A stretch of DNA of 64,000 nt from Poecilobothrus nobilitatus (lineage: Eukaryota > Arthropoda > Insecta > Diptera > Dolichopodidae), in assembly GCA_947095535.1 (NCBI GenBank), contig OX352772.1, positions 182,336,240 to 182,400,239 on the forward strand. The letters are read 5' to 3'. The notes under the pieces are model-generated. The model had not been told where the DNA came from. It did no database searches and was given only the letters and a program-made list of their open reading frames with translations. The position numbers and the translations under genes are program-made. Shown piece by piece: positions 20,592 through 32,019 of this stretch (within the stretch, counting starts at the first letter, position 1; each line of letters opens with the position of its first letter).

Positions 20592-23500
20592 ATGTCGAAA
20601 AAAATTATTTTACAAAAGTTTCTTACCGAAACTATAACACCTTATATAATCGAAAGTGAAAATTCGACATTTGTTAAACGGTTTAATATGAACGGGCACA
20701 AAATAAAATTTGTAATTAAATCCGTACCTAACAATAGAGAACCAATTAGCTGGATTAAGGATGCTATACATCAAATAATCAACATTACTGTGAAAGATGT
20801 GAATTCCAGAGATAAGATTGGGTTAACATTTTGTGGAGAAAGGTTTGAACATCAAGGTCCTGCGTATCTCAGTTTTAGATCCGCTCATGAACTAAAATTT
20901 AGCGACGTTTGGGATGTAATTTCTAATGTTTTCCAAAGTAATTCTGAAGGTAGTTATTTATAATACATTTTTGGCTTCATTTATTATAAACTATTTTTAT
21001 TTTACGTCTACAGGTTTAAGTACAGACACTTTTTGTTTAACAGTTACCCATGTTAAATTACCTGTTGGTAGAGGTAGAAGTAATAAATATTCAAATTTTG
21101 ATGAGGAATGCTTAAAAAGGAGAGAAATAATAGCAATAAAAAATAGCGATAATTTATGTGCACTTGTTGTTTCAATAGCTAAAATTGAAAAATTTAATGA
21201 TTATGAAAAAATTCGAAAAAATATAGGAAAACTTCAAACTTTAACAGCTTTAAAATTATTAGAAAAATCAAAAATAACAATTCCATCTGAAGGTTGCGGA
21301 ATTCGTGAATTGAATCAATTTCAAAAATTTTTACACAAACACAAGATTGTTGTATATAAATATGGAACAAGGGGTGCAGAAATAATATTTGAAGGATTGA
21401 ATAATGGGGAAAAAATTAACTTATTATATCATAATAATCATTACAATGTAATAACCTCACTAACAGCTGCTTTTTGCACAGCATTTTATTGTGAAGAATG
21501 TCATATTCCGTATTCTAAGAAAAATGAACATAGATGTTCGAAAAGTTGCCCTTGCTGTCAAAACTCACCAGCTTGTTCACTTAATGTTAAAAATATTTTA
21601 TGTATGCAGTGTAATCGAACATTTCGTGGTCAAACATGTTTTGAAAGCCATAAGGCTTACTTATTACTTCAAAAAATAGAAGCATCTGTGAAGAAATTAG
21701 AAAATGCAAATCTTGTTTTAAAGTTCATAAAAGCAGTAGGACTCATATATGTGGAGAATATTTTTGTAAGATTTGCGATAATCATGTTCCTGAAAACCAT
21801 AAATGCTTCATTCAGCAAGACAAAACAAAAATAAATTTTGAAAATTGCATTTACGTATTTTATGATTTAGAAACAAGACAGGAAGAAATTAGCTCTACAA
21901 AAATAAAAGACCATGTTCCAAGTTTATGTGTGGCTCAGCTAAGATGCTTTAAATGTATTAACATTGATTCTCTATACTTCTGTGGAAAATGTAAATTAAG
22001 AGGGAGAATTTTTAAAACGAAAAATGTGATAGAGGATTTCATGGAATTTATTTTAAAATTAAGAAAGGAAATATTGTCATAATTGCTCATAATGGTCAGG
22101 CGTTTGACCATCAATTTATTCTGAATTATATACTCAATAAAACTGTACTTGAACCAAAGTTAATTATGCGAGGTACAAAAATTATTGTTATGATAATTGA
22201 TAATATTAAATTTATAGATTCTATCAATTACTTTCCTATGGCCTTGGCAAAATTACCAAAAGCTCTTAATTTATCAATCAATTTGAAAAAGGGTTATTTT
22301 CCGCATCTATTTAATAAATTGGAAAATCAAAATTACATTGGCCCACTTCCAGCAATTAAATACTATAACTCTAATACAATGAAAGCAGATGAGCGTAATG
22401 AATTTTTAATGTGGTATGAACAAAATAGAAACTCAGAATTTAATATGGAGAAAGATATTTTAGAATACTGTATAAATGATGTTGAAATTCTAACTAGAGC
22501 ATGTCTGGTTTTCAGAAAATTTTTTATAGAAGAATGTAATGTGGAACCATTTGTAGAAGCAACAACAATGGCTTCAGCCTGTAATCTTGTATATAGAAGA
22601 AACTTTCTCAAATCGAATACTATAGGAATTATACCAAGAAAAGGATATAGGATGGAAGACAATTAGTCAAAAATTGCCATGCAATGGCTTATTTGGGAAA
22701 AAGATTTGAGAAAAATTGATTTGAAATGTGCATTTAATGGAAAAGAAAAACAAATCGGAAATGTTAAAGTCGATGGATTTTGCGAAGAGACTAAAGAAAT
22801 ATTTGAATTTTACGGTTGCTATTATCATGGACATCCAAAATGTTTAACAAACCAGAGGGATATACCATTACATGATAACTCTGGCGATACTTTGAATCTA
22901 CGATATGAAAAAACATTAATGAGATCAGAGTTTATAAAATCATGTGGATATAAAGTTATTGAGATGTGGGAATGTGAATTCCTGGAGCTAATGAGATACA
23001 ATGAAAATATGAGATATTTAGAAAATCATTCATTAATTAATTTAGTTCCTTTAAATCCTCGTGATGCATTTTATGGCGGAAGAACGGGAAATACTTACAC
23101 ATATTATAAATGTAAACAAGGAGAAAAAATTAAATACATAGATGTATGTTCCTTATACCCATATGTTTGCAAACGAGGAAAATTTCCCATAAACCATCCT
23201 AAGATTTATGTTGGAGAAGATACTTGCTCTAAGTTAAACAGAATGACTATTGACGGTATTATTAAATGTAAAATCTTACCACCAACAAATCTATTACAGC
23301 CCGTGTTACCTGTGAAACAAAATAATAAATTGATGTTCTCACTATGTAATACTTGTAGTGAACAAAAATATCAAGGAAAATACTGTGAACATACAGACGA
23401 TGAAAGAGCATTAGCAGGAACTTGGGTAATTGATGAAATTAAAAAAGCAATTGAAAAACGGTATAAACTTTTAAATATATAAGAAGTTTGGGAATACGAA

Positions 23501-24447
23501 ACAGTAAAATATGACAAATGCAATGGTATTGATGGTTTATTCACTAAAATGATGAATAAATTTATAAAGATTAAACAAGAAGCTTCTGGGTGGCCAATAA
23601 AATGTCAAACTCAAAAAGAAAAGGAAGAATATATTGATAGTTTTTTTGAAAAGAAAGAAATTAAATTAGAATACGATAAAGTAGTTAATAATCCTGGTTT
23701 AAGATCTTTAGCTAAGATTATTTCAAACTCATTCTGGGGAAAATTTGGGCAAAAGGAAAATCAACAACAAACCACCATTATAAATCAACCTTTTAAATCA
23801 ACCCCTCTGTAGAAGTATGTCACATATTTCCAGTAAATGAAGAAAACATAGTGGCTAGCTGGAAGTATAAAGAAGTAGCAGCAACTTCTTTATCTACTGT
23901 CAACGTAAGTATCGCTGCTTATAAAACAACACAGACTCGTCTTCAACTTTACAGTTATCTAGAGAAGCTAGATAGTAGAGTATTATATTATGACACCGAT
24001 TCGGTGTTGAATATTAGTCGAGAAGGAGAATATGAACCACAAACAGGGGAATTTATAGGAGACATGACAGATGAGTTAGAGTGTTATGGTATAGGAAGTT
24101 ATATTACAAAATTTGTAAGTGGTGGTCCCAAGAACTACCCCTACAAAATTTACTGTACAAAAGATAATACCGAAAAAATTGTCTGTAAAGTTAAAGGATT
24201 CTCTCTTAGTTATGAAGCTTCACAAAAAATTAATTTTAATAGCATAAAGGAAGCAGTTTTAAATTCATTTAATAGCACAGACACATACGTCATTTCAGAA
24301 AATATTCGTCGAAATAAAAATCACGATGTACTTACGATTCCTGAAATAAAAAACTAAAAACCAAAATCGGAAAAACGAAAATTTAATGAAGATGGTAGTT
24401 CTTTACCGTATGGATATAATAGGAAAAAATCACGTGTTGATAAGTAA
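20592..24447 (+). pseudogene. Maverick-1 protein-primed DNA polymerase B, several breaks
   Basis: Family B polymerase that would replicate the element. In order: N-terminal part (20592-20949), probable 64-bp intron, Cys-rich zinc-binding region (about 21480-21830), exonuclease motifs Exo I YDLET (about 21860), Exo II AHNGQAFDHQF (about 22082) and Exo III YCINDVEIL (about 22460). Polymerase motif A DVCSLYPYV lies near 23142, motif B SNSFWGKFG near 23725, motif C YYDTDS near 23986. Breaks: frameshifts near 21680, 22065 and 23812-23850, and in-frame stops at 22664-22666, 23480-23482 and 24355-24357. The last lies just before a short basic tail ending at 24447. Catalytic aspartates remain. Confidence 0.92.
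20950..21013 (+). other. Probable 64-bp spliceosomal intron in polymerase B
   Basis: GT at 20950 and TACAG ending at 21013 frame a T-rich 64-bp segment with a stop in frame. Removing it joins the two reading frames through a Gly codon with no loss. Size and borders fit insect introns. Confidence 0.75.
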
Positions 24448-24616
24448 ATCATTCAAATTTGTTTACATATTAATTTAAAATTTTTAAAATCTTAACATGT
24501 GGTTATCGTAAAAAATTTTTCAATTTAGATTTAAATAAAAATATAATAATAAAAAATTTAATAAAAGATTTTTAAGATGAAAATAAAAATGTCTTTTATT
24601 TTTATCTTATGTTTAC
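24448..24616. other. Non-coding gap between polymerase B and right TIR
   Basis: AT-rich sequence with possible AATAAA-type polyadenylation signals for the polymerase transcript (for example near 24534 and 24560). No gene seen. Confidence 0.4.
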
Positions 24617-25531
24617 AAAATAGGTACCAAAAGCAATTAACTTCTTTTTGATTTTTATTATTTTTTATTTTTTCATTTTCTTACAGCATAGAATGGAACG
24701 TAATAATAACAAAACAAAGTAAAATCGAAGATTTCAGGTTATTTTCTCAATCTTCTTATAGAACAGAAAAAAGAAATCCTACATAACAGATGCACCTATA
24801 ATTATATAATTTTTTTTCTTTATTTTGTTTTTATTTTTACTTTTTTACTGCATTCACAAATTTTAACAATGTTTAAAAGAGTCAAACTAGTTTTAACAAT
24901 TTATTTTACACCAGGTAAACAGAAATTAGAAGAATGCAAAATATTTTTTAAGTTCATATGTACTTAGAACAAAATATAGAATATAGAGAAACAACTCATA
25001 TCCTAAAATAGGTAACATATTTTTCTTATTTTTATTTTGCAGCTTTAAAACTATAATAACAACTTACAACAATTATTGATCTTCTTTAATAAACAAAAAT
25101 ACACTTTGTACCTACTTCTTGTTTACGTTTTGTTTTAGTTTTTATTATTTACATCTTCGTATTCAAAAGTATCCATGAATATTTTTCTTATTAAATAATA
25201 GAAATAAGTTTTTTTCGTTTCCTTTATATCTCCTTTACGTATGTAGGTATATTTTATTAAGCATGCGATTTTGCGCATTTTTTTTTATTAACCTTGCCTA
25301 ACAACTTCTACAGTACCAACAACCTTCATTTCCTACTATACAACCACTTGGAACTTATAAGTTAACAACCCATGCTTATAACCTAAACCAAAACAAACAA
25401 AACAAGTTTTCGACCTACTAACCAAGAATAACCTACATTAAACCCATCAATCAAAATATAGGTCAGTGGGCGTGGTCTTCGGTGCGATATGGCAAGATTT
25501 TTTCCCATCCCCAAGTGCAGGATTACCAACT
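24617..25531 (-). repeat. Maverick-1 right terminal inverted repeat
   Basis: Reverse complement of the left TIR with one 113-bp unit only. It ends in GGATTACCAACT followed by the CATTCA duplication at 25532-25537. This is the less altered of the two TIRs. Confidence 0.9.
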
Positions 25532-25537
25532 CATTCA

Positions 25538-25644
25538 TATTAAATTATTAAAGAATGCTAATTTAGCAAAAGATATATAGTTCTTATCTTTATAGTTAAG
25601 GGCAATTCATTATACTATACTTTAGTTATGTGTTTTATATTACA
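25538..25644 (-). repeat. Gypsy A 3' LTR, inner part
   Basis: It continues the LTR interrupted at 8884 and ends TATATTACA, complementary to the LTR start TGTAATA. It matches 47491-47586 except for the last 20 or so bases, which the other LTR has lost. Confidence 0.85.
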
Positions 25645-25670
25645 TCTCCCTCCGAAAGGAAAGGGAAAAG
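25645..25670 (-). other. Gypsy A polypurine tract
   Basis: On the minus strand this is a pyrimidine-to-purine run ending GGAGGGAGA directly before the LTR, the expected primer for plus-strand synthesis. Confidence 0.65.
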
Positions 25671-25952
25671 AAAAAAAAAATTTATAGACTCAAAACACTT
25701 TTTTTTTTTTTTCTTTTCATTCAACTTTTATATTTTAAAATATTATACATAATTAACACGAGTGGTACAATAAAATTTTAACATTTCTTTATACTATTTG
25801 TTATTACTATACTTGTTATTTTTTTCTTATATTATATTTTTCTGAGCCGGCCGGTTCATTTAATTTTATTAATGTAGGTCAAGCTTTTAAGTAAATATTA
25901 AAATTTAAGACTGCTTATTATTATTAATTTATTACTTTACTTTTAGAACAAT

Positions 25953-26345
25953 TTAATTTATGAATTTAACTACTCTATTTTTATGTATAGTTTCTTCTTT
26001 ATTTTCTAGGTGTTTTATTGTAATATTTGAATCTTTTATATTTGTTATTACAAATGGACCATTATATAATGCCTCTAACTTATGTGCATTTTCTCTTCTT
26101 AACAATACCTTATCATTTATTTTGAAATCGTACCCTTTAGCATTCTGATCATGAATTCTTTTATTATTTAATTTAGCCTGATCTAATAAATACTGAGCAT
26201 TTTTATTCATTACTTGAAGATTGTATTTTAATTCTTTGCTATAGCTATCAAAATTAAATATAGGCTCAATTTTACTAATACGAATTTTGGTGGTACTGGT
26301 ATTTTACCAAAGACTAACTCAAATGGAGAGTATTTTATATGCTTT
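25953..26345 (-). pseudogene. Gypsy A integrase C-terminal part (GPY/F region)
   Basis: Reading leftward it begins with KYSPFELVFGK just after the insertion junction near 26345. After one frameshift it continues with the helical linker and the GPY/F domain NDKVLLRRENAHKL then YNGPFVITNI, ending VVKFIN. The product resumes the integrase core at 36802-37240, which stops at PYKCEF. The split between core and tail marks where the repeat cluster and gypsy B entered. Confidence 0.85.
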
Positions 26346-26440
26346 ATATTAACTCGTCGGTGTCGGTTTATTTATTTATTTATTTGTCATTCTGTCTCGC
26401 TTTTTATTATCTTCGTAATCTGTTAGCAACATTTATAAGT

Positions 26441-26514
26441 GTTGTATGGTGCAGAGGAAAGTGTACAGGTTTCAAAAGTCGGGTCATGTTGTTCGAATCC
26501 AGTTCACATGCAAC
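26441..26514 (+). ncRNA. tRNA-derived SINE-like head, copy 1
   Basis: GTTGTAT and ATGCAAC can form a 7-bp acceptor-like stem, and GTTCGAATCC matches the pol III B-box. The A-box-like TGGTGCAGAGG is near the start. The T stem does not pair, so it is not a functional tRNA. Confidence 0.5.
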
Positions 26515-26853
26515 TTTTTTTTTTTTTAACTATCTATTCATCAACATTTTTTGAATAAAATATGTATATATTTTGTATATATGAATTTAAAACCTACATT
26601 TTTATCTCTTATTCATGCATACAAACATACACATTATATTTTTGATCTTTCCTGGTGTTTTGTATTAGCATAATTAGCAAAACACAATCCATACATACAA
26701 TATTTTTATGTATGTTGCTAAGTTATTTTGTTTACAACATTTGTTTAGTATTTAAATCAAAATATTTGCTGTCAACATTCTTTAATACATATTGAATATA
26801 CATGGTTACAAATTCAGATTTTATGTTCGTAATATGTTCATTAAATATTTAAG

Positions 26854-26930
26854 TGTTGTATAGTACAGAGGAGAGTGTACAGGTTTTGAAAGTAAGAGTA
26901 ATTTGGTTCGAATCCAATTCGTGTACGTAC
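26854..26930 (+). ncRNA. tRNA-derived SINE-like head, copy 2
   Basis: It aligns with copy 1 and keeps GGTTCGAATCC. Acceptor pairing is lost. It is followed by a T run and the AT-rich body. Confidence 0.5.
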
Positions 26931-26996
26931 ATTTTTTTTTTTTGTTACCTGTATTCATCAACATTTTTTTAATAAAATTTTATGTATAATATAAGT

Positions 26997-27294
26997 TAAT
27001 AAAAAGTATTATTAATTTTTAAAAAAATAATAAATTTTTTATTACACCTTTTTGTTACATATCGATTTTATAACTGAATTACAAATTCTTTTCTTAAGAC
27101 TAAAAACTTATTTTCTACTTGCAACATATGAATCGACAACGTGACATTGTGTTTATTGTAGACATAGCGTCAGCATAAATTATCGCATGAAATATTTTGT
27201 TGGAATTTTATGGGAACGAATTAATTGTTGTAATTTTGTTAACTTCAGCATAATTTTATGTTAAGTGAATTTAAAAAAATAATTTTCGTTAACT
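26997..27294 (-). repeat. Gypsy B 3' LTR
   Basis: 298 bp, nearly identical to 34819-35116. The AAAGGGGGAAG polypurine tract (27295-27305 on the minus strand) precedes its first base. Confidence 0.93.
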
Positions 27295-27305
27295 CTTCCC
27301 CCTTT
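27295..27305 (-). other. Gypsy B polypurine tract
   Basis: Minus strand AAAGGGGGAAG sits directly before the LTR start AGTTAACG and fixes that LTR border. Confidence 0.8.
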
Positions 27306-27328
27306 AAAATATTGATTGTCCCAATCAA

Positions 27329-28852
27329 TTAGAAATACGGAACATCGTTAAAATTGATTTGTTGAAAGCTGTTATCTTGTCTAGGTGTAATGTTATTAAC
27401 TGTGTGGGTTTCAGATTGTGGTTCTTCCTTTTTTTGATCCTGTAAGGCAGTAATCGTTATATTCTGTTTTTGAGGTCTTTTGGTCAAGAGAAAGGTAAGT
27501 ACTATTGTGATAATTATAGCAATAAGTCCGTATGTAGTGAATTGATGGATTCTGTTTCTATATTCGGTTGATTCTATGATTTTTGTATTATTAATTTGTA
27601 GTTCATCCATCATTTGAAGTGATAGTAGGTTTTTGTACTCTTTTTCCTTTGGAGTTTGTTAGAAAATTGCTGGTAGTATGTGTGATCTGGATATTTCTCT
27701 TGAATGAAATCTTCCATCTCCTACTGTAATACTTGAGTTATGGAATTTTATGAGGAACGTTCCCACGAGGACTTGTTTTTCGTTATCTACTATTAGTGTT
27801 CCATTAAAATCGTTAAGTAATATTACTCCAGGTGATATTTCTTCTATTTGTGGCAAATGTTGGTTCTTCATTTTGTTGTATGTTGCTTCTGAACTCTTCA
27901 GTAGCTTGGGGATACAGCTGGTGTTGGTTAAATCGACGAGGTCATTAATGTTGCAGATAGAAAGAAAGTTATGTGTTTTACATTTATTATTTCTTAAACC
28001 TAAAATTTTGTTTTCAAATTTTATTATATTTTCGTACAATATTTCTATAGCTAAATTTTTATTTTTGATTGGTTTTAACATGAGTTTTTGATAATTTTGA
28101 ATATCCGTAATAGGAATATTTACAATGTATAAAATTGATTTTGAATTTGATATTACTTTTACTTCTGAATAATTAAGTGCTTCTTCAATAGTTAAAAAAT
28201 TTATATTTTCTTTTGTTAAGGTTTCAATTGCAATATTAATTTCTTCTTTACTTAATATTAAGGAATTAATGAGACCTAATTTGGCCCAATGAATAGCATA
28301 ATTAACATTTTTTAATTCATCTTTTAATATACTTAATCTAAATTGAATGCCCATAATAATTTCATTGTTTATTTGAACATCTGTTTCTAACAATTTGTTT
28401 ATTCTATTTGCTAATTTAGTAATATTATTTATTCTTATTTCATATAAACTGTTTATTATAACCTGATTATTATTATTTTCTAATAGATTTTTCATTTTTT
28501 GTTCAATTGTTATTAAATCTTCATGATCGGGGATCCAGCAAGCCATTTCCAAGCTGATCCTAAAAAATCTAAAGATCTTTTTAATTTTTTTATTTTTAAA
28601 TTTTCAATCATATTTGTAATTTGTTCGATTTCATTGGATAGGATTGGGTAAAGGGTATGATAACTATTAGGGTCTGTGTTTAGTTGTTTCTGCATATCTC
28701 TGATGATTTCTTCGTATTTATCTAGATCTATTGCATGAATAATTTTGAAGTTTCCAGTTTGTATTTTTGCTATTCCGACATCTATGGCTACTAAGTGAGA
28801 GTTAGAAAAATCTAGTATTTGAACTTCTCCAACTACGAGAGAGTTGAAAAAC
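27329..28852 (-). pseudogene. env: Gypsy B envelope (Env, errantivirus F-type), interrupted
   Basis: Reading leftward, the frame opens after a probable splice acceptor. It contains QKQLNTDPNSYHTLYPILSN, then the basic cleavage-like KKLKR followed by the fusion-peptide-like SLDFLGSAWKWLAGSP (about 28570-28525), shared by insect errantivirus Env proteins. A frameshift near 28515-28550 moves coding to a helical ectodomain frame ending at 27659 with an in-frame stop. The last frame has one membrane span, YGLIAIIITIVLTFLLT (about 27525), and a cytoplasmic tail. The family fuses membranes; this copy cannot make a complete protein as sequenced. Confidence 0.85.
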
Positions 28853-28875
28853 CTAAAAAGAAAAAAAATTTTTAG
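28853..28875 (-). promoter_or_regulatory. Putative env splice acceptor of gypsy B
   Basis: On the minus strand a long T/C run ends in TTTTTAG, with AG at 28854-28853, directly before the first env codons and just after the integrase stop at 28877. Errantiviruses express env from a spliced RNA, so the site fits. No donor was identified. Confidence 0.55.
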
Positions 28876-28876
28876 A

Positions 28877-31800
28877 TTAGTTTTTTATTTGTTTTTTATG
28901 TATAATTTTTCCGGATTGTGTTTTAACTGTTGTTTGGTTATTTTCGGTAACTATTTCCCTTTGGTATTTTGGAGAGAGTTTAGAGTTCTTCTTGTTCTTC
29001 TTAACATAGATAACATCTCCTACGTTATAGTTTTTTATGGGTTGGCGCTCTTTATTATGATTTTTTAAATCTATTTCCTGTTTTGTTTTTAATTTTTCTA
29101 TATTGTCTTTCCGAGCTTTTTCAAAGTGAGCAGGATCAGAGTATACATTTCTGCCAAAGAAAACTTCTACTGGCTTCCGTCCTGTAGTAGAATGTATGGA
29201 ATAATTGTACTCGTTGACTGATCTTTCTATTAATTCTAGGAATGACTCATGAGTGTTTTCTGTTTTTAAGCACTTCATGATTTCTAATAGGGTGGAATGA
29301 AAACGCTCCACTTGCCCATTTACTTCACTGGAGTACGGGGGCGTCGTGTAGATTTTTATACCAAGTTCGTCTTCCAGCATAAATTTGATAGTTGCGGAAT
29401 TCAATTCTTTTTCGTTATCGAATACGATCATTTCAGGCAATCCGAATGAAAAGAGTATTTCCCTGAGTGGCCGTTTGATATCTTCTACGGCTTTGGACTT
29501 GATAATTTTGAATTGAGCATATTTCGAAAATTTATCCAATGCTGTCAGTACTAATTTTTTTTCTGTAATAAATATATCTATGTGAACAATGTGACCAGGA
29601 TGTTGTGGAATCGGCGTTTCCCTTAGCTCAGACTTGTTTGGATGCCTGTCATATTTGTTCTCTTTACATGTGGTGCATTTCTTGACGATTTTATCTATTT
29701 TACTTGACATGGCTGGAAAGTAATAATTTTCTAAAATTTGCATCTTGTTTTCATTTGTGTTCCTGTGAGCTCTTGTGTGCGTCTTGATTATTAGGTCTTC
29801 TTGATCCTGCTCGTTTGTAACATCCTGTACCTGTTTCTGGGTGAATCGAATCCTATAGTTGGCAAAGTGTTGCGGATATATTTCCTGAATTATACCCATT
29901 ATTTTCTCGTCTGTTTCAATACAATTTATTACCGAAGGATTTAATCTCTGTTTCAGATATTTAGTCAGGTTTTCTTGATTAAAATTTGCATCTGTTATAC
30001 TATGACGGTGATATGTGGGAAAAACTATTTGGAATTGGTAGGTGGTGTTATTGTCTATTTTGAAAAAGATTTGATTTTTAAAAACGTTGATAGGTGTTTC
30101 TACACTAGGTATTAGGTTTTGTGATGAGCTTTCGTCGCTGTGTTCTGTGCTTGTCATTTCGTTAATTTGAGGAGGTCTTGAGAGAGCGTCCGCTACTACA
30201 TTTGCTTTCCCTGGTTTATAGTGAAGTTCATAGTTATACTCCTCTAGTATTGCCTTCCATCTCTTCATTTTTGCGTTGTTGTTTTTGTTACTTAGTGCGT
30301 AGGTCAACGGTTGATGGTCTGTAAATATTTCCACTTTAGCTGATCCATATAGATAATTCCGAAACGAATTTAGAGCCCAAATAAGTAGCAAGTAGCTCTT
30401 TTTAGAGCCCAGGCAAGTAGCTCTTTTTCGTTCGCTGCATAATGTTCCTCTGCTTTGTTAAGCGTCCTAGAAATAAATGTTATAGGCCTTCCGTCTTGGC
30501 TCAACACCGCACCTAAGGCATGATTTGACGCATCTGTATTTAGTTGAAAATGTTTTTTAAAATCAGGATATGTTAGAATTACGTCCTTTGAAATAAGTGA
30601 GCTTTTGATTTTTTTAAAGGATTCTATAGCTTCGTCGCCAAATTCTATAATCTTTTTGGCAGATGTCTTTTTCGACGAACGTCCATCCTCCCCCCTCAAA
30701 AGATTTGTAAGTGGTTTCGCTAACTTGGCGTAATCCTTTACGAATCTTCGATAATATCCGGACAATCCTAAAAATGAGCGGAGATCTTTCAGTGTTTTTG
30801 GCTGCGGAAAATTTTGGATTGCATCTACTTTGGCAGGATTAGTTTTTACACCATCTTCTGTTATTATAAAGCCTAAAAATTCAACTTCTGTCTTGAAAAA
30901 TTCGCATTTGTCCATCTGGACTTTCATGTTGGCATTTTGGAGAGTCTCAAATATTTCCCTTATATCTTCAATATGTTCTGTTTCGTTCTTACTGAAAATG
31001 ATTATGTCGTCGATGTATACGTGGCATCTTTTGCCAATGTGTTCCCTTAGTATATCATCGAGTGCCCTTTGGAATATTGATGGGGCATTCCTTAGTCCGA
31101 AAGGGAGTCGGGTAAACTCGTATTTCCCGTTGTTTACCGCAAAAGCAGTTTTTTCGCTATCGGATTCTTTTAACTGGATTTGGTGGAATCCGCTTTTCAA
31201 GTCGAGGACGGTGAAAAATTTATTTTGGCCTAATTGTGAGAGTACCTCGTTTATTTCAGGTATCGGATAACGGTCTGCAATTGTTACGCTGTTTAACTTC
31301 CTATAATCGATGACCATTCTGTACTTTTTTTCGCGCTCGCGTCCTGTTTCTTAGGCACTATCCAGATCGGTGAGTTGTATGGCGATTTGGAAGGTCTTAT
31401 AATGCCATCTTTAAGTAATTTTTCGATCTCTTTTTCTACCTCGTCTTTAAGTGACATTGGGTAAGGGTAGTTCCTGGTATAAATCGGCCAATTTGTGGTA
31501 TTACGAATTTCTCCTTTAATTCTCGTTGTGTATGTGAGTTTCACGTCTGGTTCGGTGAATAGTCTTGAATATTTTTGTATTATGGATTTTAATGCTGTTT
31601 TTTGTTCGTTACTCATGTGTTGTGTTCTAACGTCTATTGAATTTACTGCTTGCGTCGGAAATTGTTTAATTTTAATTTTGATTCAGTTTTGTATGACCAT
31701 ATAATTGTATTTTGTATGAATAACGGCTGAAAGTTGCTTCAAACTGTCATTTCCGAGAATGCCATGGAAGGATTTGAGTGTTGGTAGAATGAAAAATTTT

Positions 31801-32019
31801 AGTCTTATGTTTTTAATCCCAAATAAATTTAATTCGGTGTGGTGCGTAATTTTAATATTTCCTGTTACTGAGTTTGCGTAAAAAATTTGTTGATTTGGAA
31901 TGGGTTTTTCTACAACGCTGGGTTGTATATAGTTTTTATTTGATCCGGTATCGATCAAAAATTGCAGTATTTTCCCACTCCTCGTTCTGCATTCGAAATA
32001 TGGGAGTGCGCTAATCTAA
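28877..32019 (-). pseudogene. pol: Gypsy B pol polyprotein (protease, RT, RNase H, integrase)
   Basis: Protease with the IDTGSNKNYI active site near 31958-31930; RT with RLPFGLRNAPSIFQ and the catalytic YIDDI near 31020; RNase H with NTDASNHALGAVLS (about 30535) and TDHQPLTYAL (about 30320). Integrase follows: zinc-binding HTRAH...CTTC, then Asp in HIDIF, Asp in VFDNEKE, Glu in NGQVERFH, and a C-terminal GDVIYVKK region. Breaks: in-frame stop at 31683-31685, a frameshift near 31300-31320, and a 25-bp tandem duplication (unit copies at 30388 and 30413) that shifts RNase H. Catalytic residues of all four enzymes are visible. Confidence 0.92.
30388..30429. repeat. 25-bp tandem duplication in the RNase H domain of gypsy B
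   Basis: GCAAGTAGCTCTTTTT occurs at 30388 and 30413 with TAGAGCCCAG between them. Because 25 is not divisible by three, it alone shifts the pol frame, so it is a discrete inactivating lesion. Confidence 0.8.

Larger units (their letters stand above)
8885..25531 (+). mobile_element. Maverick-1 (Polinton), full length, 16.6 kb
   Basis: It is bounded by long inverted repeats starting AGTAGGTAATCC (left) and AGTTGGTAATCC (right, reverse complement) and by a 6-bp CATTCA duplication. Inside are the hallmark genes: FtsK/HerA-type packaging ATPase, minor and major capsid proteins, adenain-type protease, retroviral-type integrase with a chromodomain, and protein-primed DNA polymerase B. This is the gene set of a virus-like self-synthesising transposon related to adintoviruses. 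A Helentron-like element (18431-19650) has inserted between integrase and the Q-rich gene. Several genes are broken, so it is unlikely to be autonomous now. Confidence 0.95.
26412..26996 (+). repeat. Two tandem ~414-bp units with tRNA-like heads
   Basis: Unit 1 starts TTCGTAAT at 26412 and unit 2 at 26826. Each has a tRNA-like segment with a B-box GTTCGAATCC, a T run, then an AT-rich body with TTCATCAACATTTTT and GTCAACATTCTTTA. Unit 2 is interrupted by gypsy B at 26997 and continues at 35117. This suggests a tRNA-derived SINE that is tandemly arranged. Confidence 0.65.

Noticed and set aside
27750..28091. Plus-strand frame of 113 codons over env
   Set aside because: It is the antisense shadow of the env frame, which has clear family motifs. 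The same holds for plus-strand frames over gypsy B pol and gag.
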